Shown piece after piece: positions 54,702 through 64,000 of a stretch of 64,000 nt of DNA (position 1 is the stretch's first letter; the number at the start of each line of letters is the position of its first letter). The position numbers were made by a program, and so were the translations under genes. This DNA comes from Buxus sempervirens (taxonomy: Eukaryota > Streptophyta > Magnoliopsida > Buxales > Buxaceae): positions 22,387,866 through 22,451,865 of the forward strand of contig OX387185.1 of NCBI GenBank assembly GCA_947561395.2. The letters run 5' to 3'. A model generated the notes under the pieces. It worked only from the letters and a program-made list of their open reading frames with translations. It had not been told where the DNA came from and did not search any database.

Positions 54702-55667
54702 TCAATAATATCCCAATCGCAGTATTTTCCTTGCGAGCATGTGTCCATTCATATGTGGTCCACAAACTCCTCCATGCACTGTTTCTATCAACCTTTCTTC
54801 TTCAACCTTGGTGACGCATCGAAGTAGAACATTGTTGTAAGATCTTTTGTATAACTGCCCACCACTTAGGAGGAACTGTCCTGTTAATCTCTGTATCATC
54901 CTTTTTTTAGTAGAGTTAGCGCCTTCTGGAAAATCCTGATTATTCAAGAAATTCTTGATATCTTGAAACCATGGTATTTCTGTTTCTTGTGCTCCTTCTA
55001 AAACAAGACAGTAAGCTGGCTTATCCCTGACTTCGATTTCGAGTGGTTGTATGTCTACCCCTTCTGGAATACTAACCATTGAAGCCAATGTTGCCAAGGC
55101 ATCCGCAAACTGATTCTTAGACCTTGGCATATAGCTAAAAGAAATTTGAATAAATTTGGTACTTATTTCTTCCAAATACTGGTGATATGGGATCAACTTG
55201 TGATCTTTGGTTTTCCATTCCACAGTTGTTTGGAAGATGATAAGACTCGAATCCCCGTAGACGTCAAGTTCTTGAACATCATGATCTAGAGCAGCTTGCA
55301 ATCCAATTATACATGATTCATATTCGGCGATGTTGTTTGTGCACTAAAACCTCAACTTCACTACAATTGGGATATGTGAACCATCCGGCTTCACTAAAAC
55401 TGCACCAATCCCATTTCCATTCATATTTGCAGCCCCATCAAAGAACAACTGCCAGGAGTCTTCCCTTTCTTCCTCTTCAGCAAATAAGATAGCTTCATCA
55501 GGGAAATTTGTCTTAAGAGGCTGATAATCTGGTAACGGATGCTCAGCTAGATGATCAGCAATTGCCTGACCTTTGATTGCTTTCTGAGTGACATATGTCA
55601 GGTTGAATTCTGAAAGCAAAAGCTGCCATTTTGCTGTTCTTCCCATTAAAGCCGGCTTTTCAAACAA
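54702..55667 (-). pseudogene. pol: Tat archaeal-type RNase H and integrase zinc segment
   Basis: Two frames (55,667-55,344 and 55,301-54,702) form one domain: DSWQLFFDGAANMNGNGIGA, then a TAG after KLRF, then CTNNIAEYESCI, DVYGDSSLII and NQFADALATLASM. The D-E-D-D pattern is that of RNase H. A second RNase H after the usual one is a known Tat/Ogre trait. The tail (HMNGHMLARKILRLGYY) leads into integrase. Stops break the chain. Confidence 0.85.
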
Positions 55668-55742
55668 GTACTTTCAAGGATCCATCCTTGAAATCAGCAA
55701 AATTGAATAGCTTAAGAAATAGTGCCTAAGCCTCTGAGTTGC

Positions 55743-57101
55743 CTAGACCAAAGAGCAACAAGTCTTTTCCAAAGGCGAATATCTCGTCTCATAATCTGTG
55801 AACTTCTTGCTCAAATAGTAGATAGCCTTTTCTTTTCTGCCCGTTTCATCATGCTGCCCCAATACACATCCCATTGATGTTTCCAAAACTGATAGATACA
55901 GAATCAATGATTTTCCTGGAGTTGGCGGTACTAGAACGGGTGGATTTAACAGATAATCCTTTATTTTGTTAAATGCTTGTTGGCAATCCTCATTCCATAC
56001 AGTTGGGTTGTTCTTCCTTAGAAGCTTAAAGATCGGCTCGCAAATAGCAGTGAGCTGTGCTATGAACCGGCTAATATACTGAATTCTTCCCAAAAATCCC
56101 CTAACTTCTTTTTCTGTCTTAGGAGGTGGCATCTCAATGATTGCTTTTGCCTTAGATGGGTCTATCTCATTCCCTCTTCTGCTTACAATGAATCCCAATA
56201 ATTTCCCTGATGTCGCTCCAAAAACACACTTTGCTGGATTGAGCCTTAAGCTGTATTTCCTTAGACGGTCAAATACCCTCTTTAGATTGATCAAGTGGTC
56301 TTCCTCTTCACAAGATTTGGCGATCATATCATCCACATAGACCTCCATTTCTTTGTGGATCATGTCATGGAAAAGGGCTGTCATGGCTCGCTGATATGTT
56401 GCCCCGACATTCTTCAATCCAAAAGGCATGACTGTGTAGTGAAAGGTTCCCCAAGGAGTGATAAAAGCGGTTTTCTCTTGATCTTCCTTTGCCATTTTGA
56501 TTTGGTTATATCTGGAAAAGCCATCCATAAAAGAGAACAAGTTGTGCACTGTCGTGTTATCAACCAAGATGTCGATGTGTGGCAAAGGAAAATCATCCTT
56601 CGGGCTCGCCTTATTCAAGTCTCTGTAATCTACACACATCCTGACTTTTCCATCCTTCTTTGGAACCGGGACTATATTAGCTAACCAATCAGGGTATGTG
56701 GAAACCGCCAAAAACCCGGCTTGAAACTGTTTCACCACTTCATCCTTGAATTTTAAAGTCCACTCTGGTTTCAACCTTCTCAATTTCTGCTTAATAGGCT
56801 TTACTCCTGGCAGGATTGGCAGCCTGTGTACAACCATGTCTGTATCCAACCCTGGCATATCCCGATAAGACCATGCGAACACGTCCTTGTAATCGGCCAA
56901 GAATTGGGACATTTCCTTCTGCTGCATATCAGACAAGCATGCACCAATCTTTACAATTTTTGGGTCCTCTTTGGTTCCCAGGTTTATGGAAATGGTTTCT
57001 TCAATATTAGGTTGAATACCCTTTTCGTGACGTTCCAATTGATATGATATTTCTCTTGGAAGGTCATCGTCTTCGGCCTCGGTCTCCTCTTCGATCCCCA
57101 T
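55743..57101 (-). pseudogene. pol: Tat reverse transcriptase and degenerate RNase H
   Basis: Seen: DMPGLDTDMVVHRLPI, KVRMCVDYRDLNKASPKDDF, LPHIDILVDNT, FSRYNQIKMA, TPWGTFHYTVMPFGLKN, catalytic YVDDMIAKS, LGFIVSRRGNEIDPSK, FLGRIQYISRFIAQLT. The connecting RNase H follows (LILYLSVLETSMGCVLGQ, YYLSKKFTDYETRYSPLEK). The frame ends with a TAG where a Trp is expected, with another stop soon after (DP*KYLFEKP). RT copies the genomic RNA into DNA in the particle. Confidence 0.92.
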
Positions 57102-57986
57102 TAGGTCGAAGTCGAGCTCGAGGTCGAAGTCATATTCAACTTGCTATAATTCAGTCTGTATATATGGTTCATAAGCAGTCTGGACCATTTTGAAAGCTTT
57201 AGATTTTCTAGAAAAAGTTGAAAAATCTTTTTGGGTTTTTTTAGAACCTTCTAAAGAGGCTTTTCCTGAAGATGAAGGTTCATTAAAACCTTCAGGAAAA
57301 GGGCAATCCACTAATGGAGTTTTTTTTTTGGAGGCCGCAGCTGATTGCCAACCATATGCGGCCTCAAATGTCAAAGGGATCTCTTCCCAATTTTTTAACG
57401 CAAAGCCCTCTGAAGCAGGTGGTATAGTGCAAACCTGCTCCTCCTCAAGCTCTTGATCTGATACCATCATTACCGGATTTGAAAAACTGCCCTTTTCTGC
57501 TTCTAGGCTGAGATCAGATGTGACTTCATCTGGGATCTTGATCGAGGTCCAGTCAATAAAAGGAACCTCTTTTCCTGCTTTCTTTCTTCCTTCATCCTCT
57601 GTCATTGCAAAGAATGCCTCAGCCTCTTCTGTGAAGTCCTGCTGCTCTCGTGGCAGTGGCTCAGGTTTATCCACGGCTTTAGGCGTCAAAGTGGGTGAGA
57701 GGGGGATAAAAGGTTGAAGGGTTGAGGTAAAAGGTTTTCTAAAAGGATTGTCATTAAAATATGGGGGTTTGGAGGAATCTGTAGGAGGAGACAGTTGAAT
57801 GATATGAGAGGGCTTTGGAAAAGTTTCCCTTAAATGAGGGAATTTTCCTTGATTCTTTTCCCTTTCATTACCATTTTCTTTCTGTTGTCCCCTTTTCCAT
57901 CTTCTCATTTTCATCCCTAGTCCTGCTCGTGGGACCAGTCTTTGTGCCTCTATGGGCTCCACTCTTCCTTGTAAATTAATTCCCAA
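57102..57986 (-). pseudogene. pol: Tat pol linker between protease and RT
   Basis: A low-similarity, Pro/Ser/Glu-rich region beginning MGINLQGRVEPIEAQ and ending EPYIQTEL at an in-frame TAG (57,144-57,146), after which the same frame runs into the RT domain. Upstream the frame is closed by TGA in KDxDFHPGKGLG. Such a linker is usual between protease and RT in Tat elements. Confidence 0.75.
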
Positions 57987-58066
57987 CCCCTTTCCTGGGT
58001 GGAAATCTCAATCTTTCAAGACCTTCTCCACCATCCTGTCGGCGCATGTCAACTTCTCATTCTTTT

Positions 58067-58738
58067 TTAAACACCCCCAGGTATGAAGTTGACTGTTTCA
58101 AACTGAAAAGAATGAAACGCAATTTTGTCTGCCGTTAATTCCACATTAATAAAAGGTACGTCAGGTGGTATGACGGGAGGGACTAGACTCTCGGCTAGGA
58201 CTGTTATCACCCTCTGACCCCTTATATATTTCACTCTTTGGTGAAGGGTGGATGGTATCACCCTAGCTGAGTGAATCCACGGCCTTCCTAGGAGAAGATT
58301 GAAGGCAGCAGGAATATCTATCACTTCGAATGTGATATTATAGATATTCGGTCCGATGGTAATCGGCAATTCAATCTCCCCTAGGGAGTGTGTTTTGGAG
58401 CTATCAAAAGCTCTCACTATCCTTCCGTTCTGCTTAATTTTGGATTGATCCAGACCAAGCCTAACAAATGTTACTAAGGGACAGACGTTTAAGGCTGACC
58501 CATTATCTATTAGAACTCGGGCTATCATATTACCCTTACAAAGCACTGTGATGTGCAAAGGGTCCACATGATAACATCCGCCAGGGCTTATCTCGCTTTC
58601 CGAAAAGCTTATTACATTATGAGATAAGATCTGGCCGATCATCATGCCGAGCTGGTCTGGCTCAATCGTTTTAGGCACGTGAGCACTCTGGAGTACCTTT
58701 ATTAATGAGTCCCTATGCTTTTCTGAATTAAGCAACAA
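58067..58738 (-). pseudogene. pol: Tat protease domain
   Basis: The retropepsin-like region reads GNMIARVLIDNGSALNVCPL (catalytic D in DNGSA), then SLGEIELPITIGPNIYNITF and FNLLLGRPWIHSA. It matures Gag-Pol. The upstream frame (GLLLNSEKHRDSLIKVLQSA) continues past an in-frame TAA at about 58,793. A frameshift near 58,060 separates it from the linker. Confidence 0.88.
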
Positions 58739-58792
58739 TCCCAGTATTGATATCTGGGCAGGGACCTTAATTAATTGGTCGACAATATTGAA

Positions 58793-59332
58793 TTAACTCC
58801 TTTTCAGTATTTTTAAGAGGTCCACTGCCTCATCATTGATGACCTGGGGGGGTGTCTTCCCCTTCTGATTTTGTTCTGCCTCTTTCTTTTCTTGTTCTTT
58901 TCCTTCCACACATCTCCCTGATCTTGTCATGAGATTTATTTCCTCCTGACTCTGATTCCTGGCCACTGGGATAGTGGTCGTATAACCCTCGCTGTAGTTC
59001 CAAGGTACAGTAGTTTCTGAATAGGAGGGTTTAGGAACGTTAAATACCAAGGGCTGGAGATGAAACCTTGGTGCAGGAGTTGATGTGGGAGTGGGGTTGG
59101 AAGGAAGCACTTCAATAACCAGAGGCGAGGATTGCCTGGGTTCCTTGGGCTGAGAGGATTTCAAGGTCTGAGAAGAAACAGAGGTAATTGATGCTGTGGC
59201 GGGGTCATAATTAATGACCAAAGGTGGTTTGGATGATGGAGTAGGTGGAGGAGCAACAGCCTGGTTGCAATTAATGATGAGAGGGGGTTTGGTTACATTA
59301 AGCTGGGCCATGAGAGAAGCGGCCTGGTTCAA
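58793..59332 (-). pseudogene. Tat gag-protease spacer
   Basis: Pro/Ser/Thr-rich segment with PWNYSEGYTTTIPVARNQS, INLMTRSGRC and EAVDLLKILKRS, a pattern typical of the region before protease in Tat. It ends at TAA where Glu is expected; the same frame continues into protease. Upstream it stays open to about 59,500, where a frameshift joins it to gag. Confidence 0.75.
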
Positions 59333-59496
59333 AGAGGCATTAATGTCCTCTGCAGTCTTGCCACTTCCTTTATTTCCAGAAATGACGTTGATTTGTTCCC
59401 CTATCTCTTCTTGGTCAAAATGGACCGTAACGGATGTCCCTATGGGTGCAATTAACTGTGAGGGATCAAACGTCCTAAGTCCAGAAGAGACGGTCC

Positions 59497-61065
59497 CTAC
59501 GAAATTGGAAGGACCTGCCCATTATGCTGGGGCAGAGGATTCTGACCAATGTCAGTCCTGGCGGGAGAGGGTGCAGCCGTGTTAAACAACAAGGTTCCCT
59601 GATCGATCAAATCCTTGATGGCATGTTTTAATGGCCAACACCTGTCTGTAGGGTGTCCTGGTGCACCCATATGGTATTCACTGGTGTTGGAGGGATTGAA
59701 ATTCTTTCCCTTTGAAGCATTCGGATTTGGCTTTTTCAGGGTAACATACCTTGAGTTTAACAAAGTTGGCAGAAGCTGGGATGGAGTCACAGGAAGAGGG
59801 GAAAGGACCCTATTTCTTCTGGACGCCATACAAGTGTCCCTCTCCTCTTTAGAAAATACCTTTTTTTGGTTGGGCATTGCTGCTTGAGGAACATTAATAT
59901 TGAGAGGGTTTTGATAGGTCGATTGCGGCTGCACTGGGCTGGATGGAGGTGCAGAAATGTTGACTTGGATTGGTTTCTTGGATGGTTGGGGTTGTACCAT
60001 ATTTACTTCCCCTTCTTTCTTCCCTCCGTTCCTTCTTGCCCCATTTTTTTGCTTCTGGGCAGAAGGATCAGAAGTGGGCTCCTGCTGATGAGCCGTGGCA
60101 GAATGGTCGTAGATTCGCCCAGATCTGATTCCATCTTCAATCCGGTCTGCGACTTGTACTAGGGCAGCAAAACTGGTGGTAATCTGACCCACCAAGTGAT
60201 TGTAAAATGGCTGCCCCAGTGTGCCAATAAAGGTGGTTACCATCTCTGGCTCCATCATGGGAGACCTGACTTGAGAGGCGGCCTCTCTCCACCTCTTGGC
60301 GTATTGCCTGACTGTCTCATCTCTTCCCTTGCTCATCTTCATCATATCGTACCTATCTGGTACGATTTCGGCATTGAAACGGTATTGAGCGAGGAAAGCA
60401 TCAGCCAGATCCTTCCACCTTCTGATTCTGCCGTGGTCCACTGTTGCGAACCACCTTAAAGCTGCCCCTGTCAGGCTTCTCTGGAATAGCTGGATTAGGA
60501 TGCCATCATCCCGGCCAAATTGGCACAACGCCCCACAGTAGAGCTTCAGATGGCTCATTGGGCATCCTGTGCCATCATACTTTTCAAAGTCCGGGCATTT
60601 AAATTTGGTCGGTAGGCATGCATCGGGGTACGTGCAAAGATCCTTGAAGTTGGTACCACCCAATGTGTTGATCCCTCTTACTTCTTTCAGTTCTTCTTGG
60701 ATGGACTCCAGCTTGTCCAAGAATTTTCTCTCCACTTCTACCCTCAGTCTCTCCTTTTCTTTCTCCTTCTCCCTCTCATATTCATATTCCTCCTCCCGGA
60801 TCAAGATAGGCTCGGGGTTTGGCTGGTAGAGTTCAGGTTGAGGTGGGATAGGTTGGACTGGTGGTGGAAGATCAGTCTGAGGTGGAGCTGGTGGTGCATT
60901 GTGGGATGAGGAAGCCTGGTGAACCTGAGCCTGCGCCTGCATCTGGGCCTGAGCTGCTTGGTTGGCCAGCAGATTTTCTAGCAGTTTTGTCATCCCTGCC
61001 ACTTGCTCCTGCAATTGAGCAAAGGCCTCAGCAGAAACAGTGGACTGTTCTTCAGTAGGATTCAT
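59497..61065 (-). pseudogene. gag: Tat gag
   Basis: 522 codons from MNPTEEQSTVSAEAFAQL. An N-terminal coiled coil and Gln/Pro-rich stretch is followed by a charged EYEREKEKEKERLRVEVERK helix. The retrotransposon gag core is HLKLYCGALCQFGRDD, LTGAALRWFATVDHGRIRRW and AFLAQYRFNAEIVPDRYDMM. Near the end is the knuckle-like YHMGAPGHPTDRCWPLKHAI, in which the usual leading Cys is Ser. It ends in a TAG created by a frameshift near 59,500. Gag forms the virus-like particle. Confidence 0.9.
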
Positions 61066-61285
61066 GATGGCAGATTTTAGTCTCTGAGAACGTCGGGGAG
61101 CAATGGTTGCAGTAGGAACTGAAAACCTTAAAAATAAAGAAAAGAAGCAATATCAGTATCTCAATAAATCATGTTTACACACCTATGAATGCATGCATGC
61201 AGGCTTGGTGAACATGAGTTTGGGATTTTCCTTGTATTCATATTTTTTACTTTTTGGGTTTATGGTTAAAATAACCTTATCAAAA

Positions 61286-61662
61286 TGAGGTGATTGATAC
61301 GAAAAAGATCAAACCACAGAAATTCTGTTGGAGTATTCTAGGGCCTTCAACATGTCCCACAAAAGATGATGTGGCTATAGTGAAAGCCTATAGTCAAATC
61401 AAGCATTGGAATTACACAAGCTTCCAAGGGCTGATGACTTGGTTGGTGCGAAAAAGACCTACCAATGTTGGAATATTGTAGGGCTTCCAACGTCCCACAA
61501 AATGAGATGCCTAAGGTAAAAGTCCTTAGACAAATCACAACTTGGAATTATGCAAGCTTCCAAAGGCTTATGCATTGGTTGGTACGAAAAAGACTAACCA
61601 ATATTGGAAAATTCTAGGGCTTCCAACATATCCTTCAAAGATGAGATGTCAAAAGTAAAAGT
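61286..61662. repeat. About 135-150-bp tandem repeat, part 1
   Basis: Three copies containing CGAAAAAGAC, GGGCTTCCAAC, GATG and GCTTCCAA-GGCT. It is interrupted by the solo LTR at 61,663 and continues at 62,883. Confidence 0.75.
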
Positions 61663-61879
61663 TGAAAGAGTAGAGGACTACTCTAAAGGTCCACGATCTA
61701 CAACAATTAAGAAATTAACAATGCGGAAACAACACACAGAGATTATACAAGGAAACCTGAATCCAGATCCATGAAAAACCTCGAGTCTATATGAGGCGAC
61801 TAACCCTTAGAATCTCCACTATTGAATGAAAGTCAATTACAAAGGAAGACACTTAACCTTTACAATTGAACTCACTCAA

Positions 61880-62095
61880 CAGCAATCCACAGCTCGAATC
61901 CACGAACTGTAGCACAACTTGAATCCACAAGTTGCAATAGACGATCTATATAGATCCACAGCTCGAATCCACGAACTGCAACACAGCTTGAATCCACAAA
62001 CTGCAAGTAACGATCAATCCAGATCCATAGCTCGAATCCACGAACTGCAATACAGCTTGAATCCACAAGCTGCAATTCACGATCAATCCAGATCG
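61880..62095. repeat. Tandem CTCGAATCCACGAACTGCAA repeat
   Basis: Three to four copies of a pair of related words (CTCGAATCCACGAACTG and CTTGAATCCACAA-TGCAA), each followed by GATCAATCCAGATC, with a period of about 70-75 bp. Confidence 0.75.
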
Positions 62096-62394
62096 TGACA
62101 ATCACCTCAGAGTCCACTGAGATGATCCAATGCAATAGGAATCCACCTATGCATCAAACAAGGTCGATCACCAATCCAGGAGATCTCACGATCAAGTGAA
62201 GTTCCGAACTGAAGAAGAATCCACTAACTTCAATTCCAGGTGATCTCTCTCAAATCTCCCCTCACTCGATCACTGACTCTCTAAAGATCAATTGAATGAA
62301 TCTCGAACACCTCAAGATCCACAACAGATTAATCAAAAGAAAAAAGTCTTTTTGAAAAGAATACATCACGTCTATTTAAAGAAGAAATCTCAGA

Positions 62395-62770
62395 TCGCGT
62401 CGAGCGCTGGTGGCGTCGTGGCGCGATCGGGGTAGACGGCTGGAAGCGAACTTAATCCCGCTCAAATCCAAATAGACTCAGGTATGGGCGCGCTGCCAGA
62501 GCGCTGCTAGCGGGAGGGAACACGGCATGTGCACAGCTGATTTGTAGATCTTCACTCTTGCTCTGCGCTGCCAGCGGCGTGTCGGCGTCGCCTTACGAAG
62601 CCGGTACGCGTGCTTTACTTTCAAAGTGCTATCTCACTTATGCGCTGCCAGCGGAGTGGTAGCGGCGTTCTTCATTGCAAGTGCCTTTACGAAATGTTCT
62701 TCTTTTAGAAGTCTTTACATTTCCTTGAGCTACTAGCGGCGTAGTAGCAGTGTGGCAGCCTCACTTTCCT
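62395..62770. repeat. GC-rich word cluster CGCTGCYAGCGG
   Basis: Copies around 62,400, 62,490-62,515, 62,561-62,590, 62,641-62,668 and 62,730-62,760, in an AT-rich context. The best pairs give a 22-bp palindrome (for example CGCTGCC and GGTAGCG around eight bases), one base longer than the 21-bp units elsewhere. Confidence 0.65.
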
Positions 62771-63081
62771 CTTTACTAAATTCATAGAATTTATATTTTG
62801 ATTCTGCACATCTTGAAGATTATTAGAGGATATAATTTGTCAAACATTTGCCATATAAGGAGTGTGAGTTTTCACACTTACAAAAGTCCTTAGACAAACT
62901 CGAGACTTGGAATTACGCAAGCTTCCAAGGGCTTATGCTTTGGAATTAAGGCTTCCACAACCTCCTGAAATTACGCAGGCTTTCAGGAACCTATGAATTG
63001 GTTGGTGCGAAAAAGACCGACCAAGGTTGGAATTGAGGCTTCCACAGCCCCCTGAAATTACGCAGGCTTCCAGGTGCCTAT

Positions 63082-63475
63082 GATTTTCTAAATTCAGGCT
63101 TTAGAAGGCCTGTAAAGATTTTGAAAAAGATATGGAATTTCAAGCTTCCAGGGATCCTATGAGTTTCTAAATTCAGGCTTTAGAAGGCCTATGAAGATTT
63201 TGAAAAAGATCTGGAATTTCAGGCTTCCAGGGGTCCTATGAGTTTCTAAATTCAGGCTTTAGAAGGCCTATGAAGATTTTGAAAAAGATCTGGAATTTCA
63301 GGCTTCCAGGGATCCTATGAGTTTCTAAATTCAGGCTTTAGAAGGCCTATGAAGATTTTGACAAATTCTGGAATTTCAGGCTTCCAGGGATCCTATGAGT
63401 TTCTAAATTTAGGCTTTAGAAGGCCTATGAAGATTTTGACAAATTCTGGAATTTCAGGCTTCCAGGGATCCTATG
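63082..63475. repeat. Five-copy 79-bp tandem repeat
   Basis: The core GAGTTTCTAAATTCAGGC starts at 63082 (variant), 63161, 63240, 63319 and 63397, a step of 78-79 bp. Copies are nearly identical, with AAAAAGATCTGG changing to ACAAATTCTGG in the last two, so the array is younger than the rest of the leader or homogenised. Confidence 0.9.
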
Positions 63476-64000
63476 ATTTGATTTTCTGAAATTCCAAGGC
63501 TTTCAGATGCCTAAAATATTTTTGATTTCCCCCCCTCGGGTGTTTTGAGTTAAAAAGAGACTCAATTTGCCTTTAAGGTGGTGATTTATTTGAAATTTTC
63601 TTTCATTGGATTTTTAAATGATTATTTGCTTGGAATTCAAAGGTTTCCAAGTGACCCAATTACTCTTTGGAAGAAATCTTAAAAGTTTGAACACTTTATG
63701 ATTAAAGACTTCTTATTTACAGATTGGTTGGGTATAGCCCTATTTTAGGAATGAATTAAGCTCTCTTCGCATTGGATTGAGTTTTGAGCTTGAAATATGT
63801 TTTTAAAGCTTATGGTCATTTCCAGATTCAATTCCTAAGATTGAAGCAAGATTTGGTTGGTTATTTGAACCAATTTTCTTTTGATCATTTACTTCACTTA
63901 GAATGGGTTAAGTGGTCAAATTGGGTAAAAAGAGCCCAATGTGCACTTAATCCCCAAATTGAGGTGCCTGACCTGTTTTTTGGTTTGAACCAACTTTTAT

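Larger units (their letters stand above)
61663..62882 (-). mobile_element. Solo LTR, 1,220 bp (TSD AAAGT)
   Basis: Starts TGAAAGAGTAGAGG and ends CACACTTACA, with perfect AAAGT duplications at 61658-61662 and 62883-62887. It splits a tandem-repeat copy, so its borders are certain. It contains a roughly 60-bp CTCGAATCCACGAACTGCAA repeat (61,880-62,095) and a GC-rich word cluster (62,395-62,770). TTTAAATAG near 62,370 on the minus strand may be the TATA box, which would give a minus orientation. No ORF of an element is seen; the frame at 62,135-61,872 is repeat-driven. Confidence 0.85.
40961..64000 (-). mobile_element. Large Tat-lineage Ty3/gypsy element with antisense ORFs
   Basis: On the minus strand, from right to left: tandem-repeat leader, gag, protease, linker, reverse transcriptase, RNase H plus a second archaeal-type RNase H, integrase, then two plus-strand ORFs, a polypurine tract and the 3' LTR. 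The dual RNase H, the long leader and antisense ORFs between integrase and the 3' LTR are known Tat features. At least 23 kb lie in the window, of which about 4.1 kb are later insertions (unit l and the solo LTR at 61,663). The 5' LTR and primer site are beyond the right edge. Coding parts carry many stops, so the copy is inactive. The left flank is CTATC. Confidence 0.85.
61066..64000 (-). other. Tat 5' leader with tandem repeats
   Basis: Non-coding region upstream (minus sense) of gag. Repeated cores are GGTTGGTGCGAAAAAGAC (61,301; 61,452; 61,586; 63,003; step about 134-151 bp) and GGAATTACGCAAGCTTCCAAGG. Long repeat-bearing leaders are typical of Tat elements. The right part to 64,000 shows no gene. 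The 5' LTR is not reached. Confidence 0.7.

Noticed and set aside
56137..61058. Several plus-strand open frames of 60-129 codons opposite gag-pol
   Set aside because: They are antisense shadows of the Tat polyprotein, with no motif, no splice structure and no promoter, unlike the two antisense ORFs at 45,057-52,671.
63082..63475. Regular repeat considered as a CRISPR-like array
   Set aside because: Plant DNA; the repeats are contiguous 79-bp tandem copies without unique spacers.

Overview
The window is nuclear DNA of a flowering plant. The evidence is one spliced host gene end (the last six exons of a peroxisomal ABCD1/COMATOSE-type transporter) in a dense stack of plant LTR retrotransposons: a Copia remnant, Tat-lineage Ty3/gypsy elements, and a family of large solo LTRs. 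I saw no bacterial or organellar genes, no rRNA or tRNA gene and no CRISPR array. The species cannot be named from this sequence; a eudicot with a large, TE-rich genome is an inference.

Layout. 1-7.8 kb: a miniature TRIM-like element (915-1190), a minus-strand Copia remnant with both LTRs and a tRNA-Met primer site (1490-3584), the ABCD1 3' end (4081-5950, +), and a minus-strand LINE fragment (about 6700-7785). 7.8-34.8 kb: nested LTRs without coding regions. An old Tat-type LTR ('LTR A') is split by about 2.3-2.9 kb solo LTRs that read TGTAAAACCCC to GGGGCGTTACA in their sense direction. I call these units a to l; several are bounded by 5-bp target duplications (AAAAT, CATCC, TAAGA). 34.8-40.9 kb: a second Tat-type LTR ('LTR B'), then a primer-binding site and 'LTR 1', then an inverted piece of a plant-mobile-domain-like ORF. 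40,961-64,000: one very large minus-strand Tat element. It has a 3' LTR ('LTR 2', 40,961-43,369), a polypurine tract, two intron-bearing ORFs on the opposite (+) strand (a PMD-like ORF interrupted by unit l, and a DUF7745-like ORF), then on the minus strand integrase, RNase H, reverse transcriptase, protease and gag, all with stops. A tandem-repeat leader follows, split by a 1,220-bp solo LTR with TSD AAAGT; the 5' LTR lies beyond the window.

Most interesting signal. At least five of the unrelated or distantly related elements carry clusters of short imperfect palindromes with one fixed geometry: a 6-bp arm, 9 bp, and a 6-bp arm, 21 bp in total. The arm 'word' is specific to the element: AACYGC/GCGGTT, ATCCGG/CCGGAT, GCCCGT/ACGGGC, CGTTCG/CGAACG, RACCRA/TYGGTY. 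I count about 33 such units. In the large Tat element the same word sits in the LTR upstream region and just upstream of both antisense ORFs, as expected if one element-encoded or host factor reads all three promoters. The solo-LTR family instead carries 10-11-bp direct GC-rich words, at one fixed place, again with copy-specific sequence.
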